Below, piece by piece: positions 1-9,910 of a DNA stretch of 64,000 nucleotides (positions are counted from its first letter, which is position 1; each line of letters starts with the position of its first letter). Source of the stretch: Bradyrhizobium sp. Gha (lineage in GTDB: Bacteria > Pseudomonadota > Alphaproteobacteria > Rhizobiales > Xanthobacteraceae); NCBI RefSeq assembly GCF_900113735.1, contig NZ_FOQM01000002.1:310001-374000 (forward strand). Reading direction: 5' to 3'. The position numbers and the translations under genes were made by a program. The notes under the pieces are model-generated. The model was not told where the DNA came from and did no database searches. It saw only the letters and a program-made list of their open reading frames with translations.

Positions 1-239
1 GCCCTAATCTCGGCCAGAGCTACATCATCGACAGCTTCATGGTCGTGGTGTTCGGCGGGGTCGGCAATCTCTGGGGCACCCTCGTCGGCGCCTTCACGCT
101 CGGTATCGCCAACAAGTTCTTGGAGCCGGTCGCCGGCGCCGTGCTCGGCAAGATCGCGATCCTGGTCCTGATCATCCTGTTCATTCAAAAGCGGCCGCGC
201 GGCCTGTTCGCGCTCAAGGGCCGTGCGGTGGAAGCATGA
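1..239 (+). CDS. urtB: Urea ABC transporter permease UrtB, C-terminal end (partial)
   Basis: This is the last ~79 codons of an inner-membrane permease; the 5' part lies outside the window. The readable frame begins at base 3 and contains the hydrophobic VVVFGGVGNLWGTLVGA stretch typical of LivH/UrtB permeases, then a short basic tail (KRPRG). It should form the urea channel together with UrtC. Its stop codon overlaps the urtC start (ATGA), which indicates translational coupling. The family assignment rests on the tail sequence plus the following urtCDE genes, so UrtB is inferred mainly from context. Confidence 0.85.
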   Translation, partial: PNLGQSYIIDSFMVVVFGGVGNLWGTLVGAFTLGIANKFLEPVAGAVLGKIAILVLIILFIQKRPRGLFALKGRAVEA

Positions 240-1399
240 CCCCTCACATGCTGACGCGATCACTGGACCGCGGCGCGACGATCTTCGTGATGGTCGTCGC
301 CGCCTGCGGCGTCCTCATCCCACTCTCCAATTTGCTGCTGCCGGCGGGCTCGGTTCTGCAAGTGCCGACCTATCTTGTCGCGCTCTGGGGCAAATATGTC
401 TGCTACGCCATCCTGGCGCTCTCGATCGACCTGATTTGGGGCTATTGCGGCATCCTCTCGCTCGGTCACGGTGCTTTCTTCGCGCTCGGCGGCTATGCGA
501 TGGGCATGTACCTGATGCGGCAGATCGGTACCCGCGGCGTCTACGGCAATCCCGTACTGCCCGACTTCATGGTGTTCCTGAACTGGCAGAAGCTGCCGTG
601 GTACTGGCACGGCTTCGACATGTTCTGGTTCGCGGCGCTGATGGTGCTGTTCGTGCCGGGTCTGCTGGCCTTCTGCTTCGGCTGGCTCGCCTTCCGCTCC
701 CGCGTCACCGGCGTGTATCTGTCGATCATCACGCAGGCGATGACCTATGCGCTGCTGCTCGCCTTCTTCCGCAACGATTTCGGTTTCGGCGGCAACAACG
801 GCCTGACCGACTTCAAGGACATCCTCGGCTTCAACGTCCAGGCCGAGGGCACGCGCGCCGCGCTGTTCGCGCTCAGCTGTCTGGCGCTGATCCTCAGCTT
901 CCTGATCTGCCGCTCGGTTGTGTCCTCCAAGCTCGGCAAGGTGCTGATCGCGATCCGGGACGCGGAGTCGCGCAGCCGCTTCCTCGGCTACCGTGTCGAA
1001 TCCTACAAGTTGTTCGTATTCACGCTGTCGGCCTGCATGGCCGGCGTCGCCGGCGCGCTCTATGTGCCGCAGGTCGGCATCATCAATCCATCCGAATTCG
1101 CACCGGGCAACTCGATCGAGGCGGTGATCTGGGTCGCGGTCGGCGGCCGCGGCACGCTGATCGGTGCGGCGCTTGGCGCGATCGTGGTCAACTACGCCAA
1201 GACGTTCTTCACCTCGGGCGTGCTGGCGCCGTACTGGCTGTTCATGCTGGGTGCGCTGTTCATTCTGGTGACGCTGCTGCTGCCCAAGGGCATCGTCGGC
1301 ACATTCAACGCCTGGCGTGAGGCGTCGCGAGAGAGGCGCCCTGCTGCGGCGAGTGTGGCGGCCGAAGACGGCATCACCGAACCAAAGATGGCGGAGTAG
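236..1399 (+). CDS. urtC: Urea ABC transporter permease UrtC
   Basis: A 387-residue polytopic inner-membrane protein of the LivM/UrtC branched-chain amino acid permease family. Features visible are a hydrophobic N-terminal segment near residues 14-40, the conserved WGYCGILSLGHGAFFALGGYAMG block near residues 70-90, and the C-terminal SIEAVIWVAVGGRGTLIGAALGA block. It pairs with UrtB to form the pore for high-affinity urea uptake powered by UrtD and UrtE. The start overlaps the urtB stop by the ATGA motif. Gene order urtB-urtC-urtD-urtE followed by urease supports urea rather than amino acids as substrate. Confidence 0.94.
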   Translation: MTPHMLTRSLDRGATIFVMVVAACGVLIPLSNLLLPAGSVLQVPTYLVALWGKYVCYAILALSIDLIWGYCGILSLGHGAFFALGGYAMGMYLMRQIGTRGVYGNPVLPDFMVFLNWQKLPWYWHGFDMFWFAALMVLFVPGLLAFCFGWLAFRSRVTGVYLSIITQAMTYALLLAFFRNDFGFGGNNGLTDFKDILGFNVQAEGTRAALFALSCLALILSFLICRSVVSSKLGKVLIAIRDAESRSRFLGYRVESYKLFVFTLSACMAGVAGALYVPQVGIINPSEFAPGNSIEAVIWVAVGGRGTLIGAALGAIVVNYAKTFFTSGVLAPYWLFMLGALFILVTLLLPKGIVGTFNAWREASRERRPAAASVAAEDGITEPKMAE

Positions 1400-1404
1400 C
1401 GGTC

Positions 1405-2166
<762 letters not shown>

Positions 2167-2169
2167 GCG

Positions 2170-2865
2170 ATGCTTGAGGTCAAGGACATCAACCTGTTCT
2201 ATGGCGCGGCGCAGGCGCTGCGCGGTGTCTCGATTGCGGCGGAGCCGGGCAAGGTGACTTGCGTGCTCGGGCGGAACGGCGTCGGCAAGACCTCGCTGCT
2301 CCGCGCCATGGTCGGGCAATACCCGATTTCATCGGGCGCCATCGTGTTCGACGGCAGCGATATCACCGGCCTCAAGCCCTATGAGCGGGCGCGCAAGGGC
2401 ATCGCCTTCGTGCCGCAGGGCCGCGAGATCTTTCCGTTGCTGACGGTCGAGGAAAACCTCAAGACCGGCTTCGGCCCGCTCAAGCGCCAGGACAAGCATA
2501 TCCCGGACGACGTGTTCTCGCTGTTTCCGGTGCTGGAATCCATGCTCGGCCGGCGCGGCGGCGATCTGTCGGGCGGCCAGCAGCAGCAGCTCGCGATCGG
2601 GCGCGCGCTGGTGATGCGGCCGAAATTGTTGCTGCTCGACGAGCCGACCGAGGGCATCCAGCCCTCCATCATCAAGGACATCGGCCGGGCCATCTCATAC
2701 TTGCGCAATCTCGGCAACATCGCCATCGTGCTGGTCGAACAATATCTCGACTTTGCCTGCGAACTCGGTGACAGTTTCGCGGTGATGGATCGCGGCGCGG
2801 TGAAGTTCACCTGCCACCGCTCCAATCTCGACCGAAGCGAGATCAGCCGCCAGATGGCGCTGTAA
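2170..2865 (+). CDS. urtE: Urea ABC transporter ATP-binding protein UrtE
   Basis: A 231-residue second ATPase of the urea importer, of the LivF/UrtE type. Walker A GRNGVGKT lies near residue 36, the signature LSGGQQQQLAIGRAL near residue 135, and Walker B LLLLDEPTEGIQPS near residue 155; the last is characteristic of UrtE/LivF. It forms a heterodimer with UrtD on the cytoplasmic face. Only three bases separate it from urtD, and ureD follows after 53 bases, so transport and hydrolysis of urea are probably expressed together. Confidence 0.94.
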   Translation: MLEVKDINLFYGAAQALRGVSIAAEPGKVTCVLGRNGVGKTSLLRAMVGQYPISSGAIVFDGSDITGLKPYERARKGIAFVPQGREIFPLLTVEENLKTGFGPLKRQDKHIPDDVFSLFPVLESMLGRRGGDLSGGQQQQLAIGRALVMRPKLLLLDEPTEGIQPSIIKDIGRAISYLRNLGNIAIVLVEQYLDFACELGDSFAVMDRGAVKFTCHRSNLDRSEISRQMAL

Positions 2866-2918
2866 GCCGGGACATTGTAGGCTGGAAAACTCCTGCCGCG
2901 GCCGGCTGGGGGAGACGG

Positions 2919-3761
2919 ATGCGCAGCGACGCCTTGGTGAGTTCTTTGGCGACATCTTCGGTGTTCGAAGCCAACCGTGCGCGCGGCGCGGTCCACTTCG
3001 ACGTGCACGCCCGCGACGGCGTGACGCGGCGCGGCGCCTTGCATGAATCCGGCTCGCTCCGCGTGCGCTTTCCCTCGCCCGAGGACGATGGCCTGTCTGG
3101 CGTGTTCGTCAACACGGCCGGCGGCGTTGCCGGCGGCGATCGCTTCGGCATCGAGATCACGGCCACTGACGCCGCGCGCTTGACGCTGACGACGGCGGCC
3201 GCGGAAAAGGTCTATCGCGCGCCGGGGGCGGCGGCGCAGCTCAACATTTCCTTGAAGGTCGCTGCAGGCGCGCACCTCGGCTGGCTGCCCCAGGAGACCA
3301 TCCTGTTCAACCGTGCCCGGGTCCATCGCCGCTTCGACATCGAGCTCGATGAGGCCGCCTCGCTGCTGCTTTGTGAAATCGTCGTATTCGGCCGCACCGC
3401 CATGGGCGAGCGCATGGAGCAGGGCGAGTTTGTCGATCGCTGGCGGTTGCGCCGCGGCGGCAGGCTGGTCTTCGCGGAGACCGTCAGGCTCGACGGCGAT
3501 ATCGGCGCAAGACTGGTTCGATCCGCGGTCGCCAAGGGTGGTGCTGCAATCGGCACCGCGTTGATCGTTCCCGGCGACGAGGCGCTGGTCGAGCGCATCC
3601 GCGAAGCGTCGGACTCGTTCTCCGGCGAGGTCGGGATATCCGCCTGGAATGGCTTTGCAATGGCGCGGTTCTGTGCCCAAGATACGGCGCGTTTGCGCGC
3701 CGACATGTTGGCCGTGCTGGCGCGCACCGGTGCCGCACTGCCGCGCTTGTGGCTGAATTGA
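2919..3761 (+). CDS. ureD: Urease accessory protein UreD
   Basis: A 280-residue urease maturation chaperone. It shows the family hallmarks RARGAVHFDVHARDG near the N-terminus, NTAGGVAGGDRF near residues 65-77, TTAAAEKVYR near residue 92 and WLPQETILFNRARV near residue 121. UreD binds the apo-urease and works with UreF and UreG to deliver nickel and carbon dioxide to the active-site lysine. It is the first gene of the urease block and precedes ureA by 24 bases, the usual alphaproteobacterial order. I see no frameshift or missing block. Confidence 0.94.
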   Translation: MRSDALVSSLATSSVFEANRARGAVHFDVHARDGVTRRGALHESGSLRVRFPSPEDDGLSGVFVNTAGGVAGGDRFGIEITATDAARLTLTTAAAEKVYRAPGAAAQLNISLKVAAGAHLGWLPQETILFNRARVHRRFDIELDEAASLLLCEIVVFGRTAMGERMEQGEFVDRWRLRRGGRLVFAETVRLDGDIGARLVRSAVAKGGAAIGTALIVPGDEALVERIREASDSFSGEVGISAWNGFAMARFCAQDTARLRADMLAVLARTGAALPRLWLN

Positions 3762-3785
3762 AGTGTTGAACGGAAGAGATTCTTC

Positions 3786-4088
3786 ATGAACCTGTCTCCC
3801 CGCGAAAAGGACAAGCTTCTGATTTCGATGGCGGCCATCGTGGCACGCCGCAGGCTGGACCGCGGCGTCAAGCTCAACCATCCCGAGGCGATCGCGATTA
3901 TCTCCGACTTCATCCTCGAAGGTGCGCGCGACGGGCGCACGGTCGCCGAGCTGATGCAGTCAGGCGCCCAGGTGCTGACCCGCGACCAGGTGATGCCCGG
4001 CATCCCCGAGATGATCCACGACATCCAGGTCGAGGCGACGTTCCCCGACGGCACGAAGCTCGTCACCGTGCACGAACCGATTCGATAG
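3786..4088 (+). CDS. ureA: Urease subunit gamma UreA
   Basis: A 100-residue small urease subunit, the normal length. It begins [13 protein letters not shown] and contains the conserved block [21 protein letters not shown] near residues 31-51 and [21 protein letters not shown] toward the C-terminus. It packs with UreB and UreC in the (abg)3 urease complex that hydrolyses urea to ammonia and carbamate in the cytoplasm. Nine bases separate it from ureB. Confidence 0.97.
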   Translation: MNLSPREKDKLLISMAAIVARRRLDRGVKLNHPEAIAIISDFILEGARDGRTVAELMQSGAQVLTRDQVMPGIPEMIHDIQVEATFPDGTKLVTVHEPIR

Positions 4089-4097
4089 GAGCGAAGC

Positions 4098-4403
4098 ATG
4101 ATCCCCGGCGAACTCTTCATTCAGGACGGCGAGATCGAGCTCAATGCCGGCCGCAAAACCGTGACGTTGACGGTGGCCAACACCGGTGATCGTCCGATCC
4201 AGGTCGGCTCGCATTACCACTTCTTCGAGACCAACCCGGCGTTGAAGTTCGACCGCAAGAAGTCCCGCGGCATGCGCCTCGACATCGCCGCCGGCACCGC
4301 CGTCCGCTTCGAGCCCGGCCAGACCCGCGACGTCCAGCTCGTCGCCTTGGCGGGCAAGAAGACGATCTACGGCTTTCGCGGCGACGTCATGGGGAAGCTG
4401 TGA
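4098..4403 (+). CDS. ureB: Urease subunit beta UreB
   Basis: A 101-residue urease beta subunit. It begins [18 protein letters not shown] and carries the family signature [14 protein letters not shown] near residues 35-48 and the [11 protein letters not shown] motif near residue 67. A short spacer with RBS-like GGAGCGAAGC precedes the ATG. In most operons ureC follows directly; here two unrelated genes (about 1.05 kb) intervene before ureC. The protein itself looks complete and normal. Confidence 0.97.
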   Translation: MIPGELFIQDGEIELNAGRKTVTLTVANTGDRPIQVGSHYHFFETNPALKFDRKKSRGMRLDIAAGTAVRFEPGQTRDVQLVALAGKKTIYGFRGDVMGKL

Positions 4404-4414
4404 CATAAGCCGAG

Positions 4415-4882
4415 ATGAGTGCCGTGATCTGCAGTGAGGTGAGCACGTCCGACGGGCTCCCTCCCCCCCTGCGGGGGAGGGTTGGGGAGGGGCGGCGCGA
4501 GGTGACGCGCGCGGAGACGTTGCTGTGGCGTCATCTCAAAGCGCATCGCCTGGGTCGCCTCGGCTTCCGCCGACAAGCTCCGATGGGCAACTACATTGCC
4601 GATTTCGTTGCCCACTCCTGCAAGCTCGTCGTTGAGGTGGACGGCGAGAGTCACGATTTCGAGGAGCGCCTTCGCAAGGACGAAACGCGCGACACGTGGT
4701 TCGCTTCTCGCGGCTATCGCGTGCTGCGCTTTACGAATGAAGACGTGATGAGGAACCTGGAGGGGGTGTCTCTCGCCATCCTTCAGGCAGCGGAGCCCGG
4801 AGCACCCCCCTCCCTGCCCCTCCCCCGCAAGGGGGGAGGGAACGGAGAGAGCGGTACGTCCAACGGCATGGAGGAGACTTAA
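4415..4882 (+). CDS. DUF559 domain protein, Vsr-like PD-(D/E)XK nuclease fold
   Basis: A 155-residue protein whose core, roughly residues 30-125, matches the DUF559 family, related to very-short-patch-repair endonucleases. Visible landmarks are E34 in TRAETLLW, the ADFV motif with D63, the catalytic-like EVDG (E74, D76) followed by H80, and the terminal GYRVLRFTNEDV. The low-complexity ends (PPPLRGRVGEG near residue 16 and SLPLPRKGGG near 133) are translated palindromic repeats that lie in inverted orientation at the two gene ends. It sits 11 bases after ureB and three bases before the next gene, so it is co-transcribed with urease although no role in urease is known. The true start could be internal, near residue 30. 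Nuclease activity is inferred from the fold only. Confidence 0.8.
   Translation: MSAVICSEVSTSDGLPPPLRGRVGEGRREVTRAETLLWRHLKAHRLGRLGFRRQAPMGNYIADFVAHSCKLVVEVDGESHDFEERLRKDETRDTWFASRGYRVLRFTNEDVMRNLEGVSLAILQAAEPGAPPSLPLPRKGGGNGESGTSNGMEET
4457..4492 (+). repeat. Palindromic GC-rich repeat, left copy flanking DUF559
   Basis: A 36-base element starting CTCCCTCCCCCCC and containing the hairpin CCCTCCCCC...GGGGGAGGG, then GGGGAGGGG. It is nearly identical in inverted orientation to the element at 4807-4842, with about 32 of 36 positions matching by eye. It lies inside the 5' end of the DUF559 coding region. A terminal-inverted-repeat or REP-like role is inference. Confidence 0.75.
4807..4842 (-). 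repeat. Palindromic GC-rich repeat, right copy flanking DUF559
   Basis: Inverted copy of the element at 4457-4492: its reverse complement reads TTCCCTCCCCCCTTGCGGGG and continues GAGGGGCAGGGAGGGG. It lies in the 3' end of the DUF559 reading frame and encodes SLPLPRKGGG. Each copy also folds on itself around a GCGG/CCGC centre. Confidence 0.75.
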
Positions 4883-4885
4883 ACC

Positions 4886-5425
4886 ATGCTCTCACCGATC
4901 CGCCTTGTCTCTGAAGCTGCCGATCTCGCTGCGCATCGCCACAATGGCATGGCGCGCAAGGGGCGCGGCAATGAGCCCTATATCAATCATCTCGCCGAGG
5001 TCGCCAACCTACTCGCCACTGCGACCGATGGTGTCGACGCCGAGCTCGTCGCGGCGGGTTGGCTGCATGATTCGATCGAGGATACCGACACCACGCGCGC
5101 GGAGCTTGCGCACACATTCTCCGAGCGTGTCGCCTCACTCGTCGTCGAATGCACCGACGACATGAGCCTGCCGAAGGCCGAGCGACGACGCAAGCAGATC
5201 GAGGACGCTCCGCACAAATCTTCCGGTGCAAAACTGATCAAGATCGCCGACAAGATCAGCAATATCGGCGCGCGTATTCAGTCCGATCCGAGCGCCGATG
5301 AGCGCGACGACCTCGCCGACTACACCGGCTGGGCCGAACAGGTGGTCGCCGGTTGTCGCGGCGGGAGCGCCTGGCTTGATACGAAATTCGACGATGCCGT
5401 GAAAGCAGCGAGGGCTTTGCTGTGA
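4886..5425 (+). CDS. HD-domain phosphohydrolase, MESH1/SpoT-hydrolase-like
   Basis: A 179-residue single-domain HD protein. The motif [11 protein letters not shown] near residues 52-62 matches the HDxxEDT signature of SpoT-type (p)ppGpp hydrolases, preceded by AHRHNG near residue 18 and the [10 protein letters not shown] helix; [12 protein letters not shown] near residue 114 resembles the KxADKxxN segment of the same family. It lacks synthetase, TGS and ACT domains, so the closest known type is a small alarmone hydrolase (MESH1-like). The substrate is inferred, not shown. It lies in the interval between ureB and ureC, directly behind the DUF559 gene, and is followed after 34 bases by ureC. 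Confidence 0.75.
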   Translation: MLSPIRLVSEAADLAAHRHNGMARKGRGNEPYINHLAEVANLLATATDGVDAELVAAGWLHDSIEDTDTTRAELAHTFSERVASLVVECTDDMSLPKAERRRKQIEDAPHKSSGAKLIKIADKISNIGARIQSDPSADERDDLADYTGWAEQVVAGCRGGSAWLDTKFDDAVKAARALL

Positions 5426-5459
5426 CCAGCCAACAGTTCAATCGCAAACGGGGCTTGTG

Positions 5460-7175
<1,716 letters not shown>

Positions 7176-7315
7176 AATAGCGCCTCAACGCATGTCCCCG
7201 GCGCATGTCGCACTGCATGTCCTGGGACGGCTTTTCCGGTTTTGCGTTCGATCCCGGCTGGTCTAATGTCCCGCCCGGTCATCGTAACCCAGAAGAAAAG
7301 CCGGGAGGATTTCTC

Positions 7316-7615
7316 ATGATCTACGTCGTCGCCACCCTGACCATCAAGCCCGAAACGCGCGCCGAATTCATTGCAGCCGCCACCGCCTGCATCAGGGAAT
7401 CGCGGAAAGAGCCCGGCAATATCGCCTACGATCTGCACGAGAGCGTCACCGATCCCACCAAGATGGTGTTCGTGGAGCAGTGGGAAAACGCCGAGGCGAT
7501 GGTGCCGCATCGCGGCCGGGAGCACATGAAGACGTTCGGTCGTGTCGCGGTGAAGTGCTTCACGGCGCCGCCGAAGATCGAGGTGATCACGCCTGAGAAA
7601 GTCGAGACGAGGTAA
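7316..7615 (+). CDS. Antibiotic biosynthesis monooxygenase (ABM) domain protein
   Basis: A 99-residue protein of the ABM/YgiN-like dimeric alpha-beta barrel family. Typical features are the opening beta strand YVVATLTIKPE, the helix ETRAEFIAAATACIRESRKEPGN, the YDLHESVTDPTKMVFVEQWEN strand pair, and the HMKTFGR motif near residue 76. An in-frame upstream start exists, but GGGAGGAT six bases before this ATG decides the start. Members act as quinol monooxygenases or small-molecule-handling proteins; the substrate cannot be told here. It lies between ureC and ureE, seven bases ahead of ureE, so it shares the urease transcript without an obvious role in it. Confidence 0.85.
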   Translation: MIYVVATLTIKPETRAEFIAAATACIRESRKEPGNIAYDLHESVTDPTKMVFVEQWENAEAMVPHRGREHMKTFGRVAVKCFTAPPKIEVITPEKVETR

Positions 7616-7621
7616 CAACGC

Positions 7622-8239
7622 ATGATCCGGGCGACGCAGGTTAGGGGACAGCACCGCTTCACGGAAACGCCGGCGGATACGGTCGTGCTCGATTTCGACG
7701 ATCGGCACCGCCGTCGCATGGCCATGACGGGGACGCGGGGGCTCGAATTCCTGCTTGACCTCGAGCATGCGGTGGCGCTGCGCGGCGGCGATGCGCTGGT
7801 GCTGGAGGACGGAAGGTTGGTCGAAGTGGTCGCGGCGCCCGAGCCGCTGCTGGAGATCCGCGGCCACGACCCGCACCATCTCATCCGTGTCGGCTGGCAT
7901 CTCGGCAACCGTCATCTGCCGACGCAGATCATGGCCAAGAGCCTGCGCATCCGCCGCGATCACGTCATTGAGGCGATGGTGAAGGGCCTCGGTGCCCGCG
8001 TCGTCGAGATCGAGGCGCCGTTCGATCCCGAAGGCGGCGCCTACGCCGAGGCCAGTCATGCGCACGGTCACGACGACCATGCACACCACGATCACGGACA
8101 TCATCACCATGGTCATCACGATCACGGTCACCATGATCATCATCATGATCACGCCGCGCATGACCACCAACCCCACGACGGGCATTGCGACCATCCCGAC
8201 CATCACCACGGCCACAAGCATGCTCATGAGCACAAATGA
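7622..8239 (+). CDS. ureE: Urease accessory protein UreE, His-rich nickel metallochaperone
   Basis: A 205-residue nickel chaperone. Residues 1-75 form the peptide-binding domain, and the metal-binding domain contains [13 protein letters not shown] near residues 93-105. The last ~62 residues are a polyhistidine tail with about thirty-two histidines mixed with Asp and Gly, plus one Cys, which should bind several nickel ions. UreE passes nickel to UreG during urease activation. Its 3' end overlaps the ureF start by about 14 bases. The long repetitive tail is a site where length variation between strains would be expected. Confidence 0.93.
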   Translation: MIRATQVRGQHRFTETPADTVVLDFDDRHRRRMAMTGTRGLEFLLDLEHAVALRGGDALVLEDGRLVEVVAAPEPLLEIRGHDPHHLIRVGWHLGNRHLPTQIMAKSLRIRRDHVIEAMVKGLGARVVEIEAPFDPEGGAYAEASHAHGHDDHAHHDHGHHHHGHHDHGHHDHHHDHAAHDHQPHDGHCDHPDHHHGHKHAHEHK

Positions 8240-8948
8240 GCCCGTCAGTGCCGGCGACCTCGCAGAGCGCGAGGCGGCGGCGCTATACCGGCTGATGACA
8301 TGGCTGTCACCGGCGTTTCCCGTCGGCGGTTTTTCCTATTCGAGCGGTATCGAGTGGGCGGTCGAAGCAGGTGATATCACCGACCTCGCAACGCTCGCCG
8401 ATTGGCTCGATGCCATGCTGGGGGACGGCTCGGGCTTTTGTGATGCGACATTCCTGGTTCAAGCCTATCGTGCCGCAGAGGCCGGCGAGGACGCTGCTCT
8501 GAGCGAAGTCGCCGAGCTCGCCGCCGCTTTCGTGCCGTCGCGCGAGCGCCAGCTCGAGACTACCTCCCAGGGGCGCGCCTTCATCGACATCTCCCGTGCC
8601 GCGTGGCATGCCGAGGGCCTTGATGCCGTGGTCGCGGCATGCCGCACGCCACTGGTCTATCCGGTCGCCGTCGGCGTCGTCGCGGCGCTGCATGGTGTGC
8701 CGCTGGCACCGACGTTGCACGCTTTCCTGCATGCGCTGGTCTCGAACTGGATTTCCGCGGCGAGCCGGCTCGTTCCGCTCGGCCAGACTGACAGCCAGCG
8801 TGTGCTGGTGAAACTGGAAGCCGCCGTGGCAGCAACCGCCAATCGGGCGCTGAACGCGACGCTGGACGATCTCGGCAGCGCGACCTTCCGCGCCGATCTC
8901 GCCAGCCTGCGGCACGAGACGCAATATACACGGCTGTTTCGCTCGTGA
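8226..8948 (+). CDS. ureF: Urease accessory protein UreF
   Basis: A 240-residue all-alpha urease maturation factor. Family blocks are [26 protein letters not shown] near residues 17-42, TTSQGRAFI near residue 112, and the C-terminal [19 protein letters not shown] near residue 175. UreF bridges UreD and UreG in the activation complex and is thought to gate GTP hydrolysis. The start overlaps the end of ureE. An ATG two codons upstream is also possible. The same frame stays open upstream through the polyhistidine codons, but that stretch is a shadow of ureE. Confidence 0.92.
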   Translation: MSTNEPVSAGDLAEREAAALYRLMTWLSPAFPVGGFSYSSGIEWAVEAGDITDLATLADWLDAMLGDGSGFCDATFLVQAYRAAEAGEDAALSEVAELAAAFVPSRERQLETTSQGRAFIDISRAAWHAEGLDAVVAACRTPLVYPVAVGVVAALHGVPLAPTLHAFLHALVSNWISAASRLVPLGQTDSQRVLVKLEAAVAATANRALNATLDDLGSATFRADLASLRHETQYTRLFRS

Positions 8949-8987
8949 GCGGTGCGGCCTTTCACTGACCAAGAGAGAGCAAGCCAT

Positions 8988-9611
8988 ATGTCGAAATCTC
9001 ACGGCCCCCTGCGTGTCGGCGTCGGTGGCCCCGTTGGATCGGGCAAGACCGCGCTGATGGACCTGCTTTGCAAGACCATGCGTGAGCGCTACGACATCGC
9101 CGCGATCACCAACGACATCTACACCAAATGGGATGCGGAATTCCTGGTGCGCTCAGGTTCGCTGACCCCGGACCGTATCGCCGGCGTCGAGACCGGGGGG
9201 TGCCCGCACACCGCGATCCGCGAAGATGCCTCGATGAATCTCGCAGCGGTTGCGGACATGCGCGCCAAGTTTCCCGGGCTCGATCTCGTGCTGATCGAAT
9301 CCGGCGGCGATAACCTCGCTGCCACTTTTTCCCCGGAGCTTGCCGACCTCACGATCTACGTGATCGACGTTGCCGCCGGCGACAAGATCCCGTCCAAAGG
9401 CGGCCCCGGCATCACCCGTTCCGATCTCCTGGTCATCAACAAGACCGACCTCGCGCCCCATGTCGGTGCCTCCCTCGAGAAGATGGACACCGACGCCAGG
9501 CGCATGCGCGGCGAGCGCCCCTTTGTCATGACCAATCTGAAGAAGAGCGAGGGGCTCGAGCGCATCGTCGGCTTCATCGAAACCAAGGGTGGGTTGAAAC
9601 GGGCGGGCTGA
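8988..9611 (+). CDS. ureG: Urease accessory GTPase UreG
   Basis: A 207-residue SIMIBI-class GTPase that drives nickel insertion into urease. The P-loop GPVGSGKT lies at residues 14-21; further motifs are [13 protein letters not shown], the metal-binding [17 protein letters not shown] segment with CPH, IESGGDN, and the guanine-specificity motif NKTDL near residue 150. I chose the ATG preceded by AGAGAGAGC over an in-frame start 36 bases upstream because [15 protein letters not shown] fits the family. It is the last gene of the urease operon; no clear terminator hairpin follows. Confidence 0.96.
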   Translation: MSKSHGPLRVGVGGPVGSGKTALMDLLCKTMRERYDIAAITNDIYTKWDAEFLVRSGSLTPDRIAGVETGGCPHTAIREDASMNLAAVADMRAKFPGLDLVLIESGGDNLAATFSPELADLTIYVIDVAAGDKIPSKGGPGITRSDLLVINKTDLAPHVGASLEKMDTDARRMRGERPFVMTNLKKSEGLERIVGFIETKGGLKRAG

Positions 9612-9910
9612 CGGGCCGCGGCGACATCGCGCAGGCCTATTCCGCCGTTAACGTATGAGGCAAAGCGGGCCAGACGGAACCAATTTCTGACACGGCGATT
9701 GTCTACCTTCGGTGCCCGGAGAAAAGCCGCTATTGGCCGGATCATCGGCCGGGCGGATTAAGCTTTTTGGGCGACCCAAGTTGCGTACAGATGCCTCCTC
9801 CGTCATTATCTCTGCCACTGGGCTCACCCTGTTTCGGCACATGGCCGTTCGAACGGCGTTGATATGCTCCGTGTTTATTGCCGACCTCCTGCCTTCGCCT
9901 GAGTAGTCGC
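9612..9910. other. Intergenic stretch between ureG and the HWE kinase
   Basis: About 300 bases without a convincing gene. Short open frames exist on both strands but show no family resemblance or ribosome-binding site. It presumably ends the urease transcript and carries the promoter of the kinase gene; I see no strong terminator and no clear operator. Confidence 0.5.

Noticed and set aside
2379..3881. 500-codon open frame on the minus strand opposite urtE and ureD
   Set aside because: Antisense shadow of two well-supported genes; no ribosome-binding site or domain.
4457..4842. Classical insertion sequence around DUF559
   Set aside because: No transposase, no visible target-site duplication, and the repeats lie inside the coding frame; a REP-like unit is a better description.
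7992..8225. Thr/Ile/Met-rich extension upstream of UreF in the same frame
   Set aside because: It is the +1 reading of the ureE polyhistidine codons; family length and the overlap start argue for UreF beginning near 8226.
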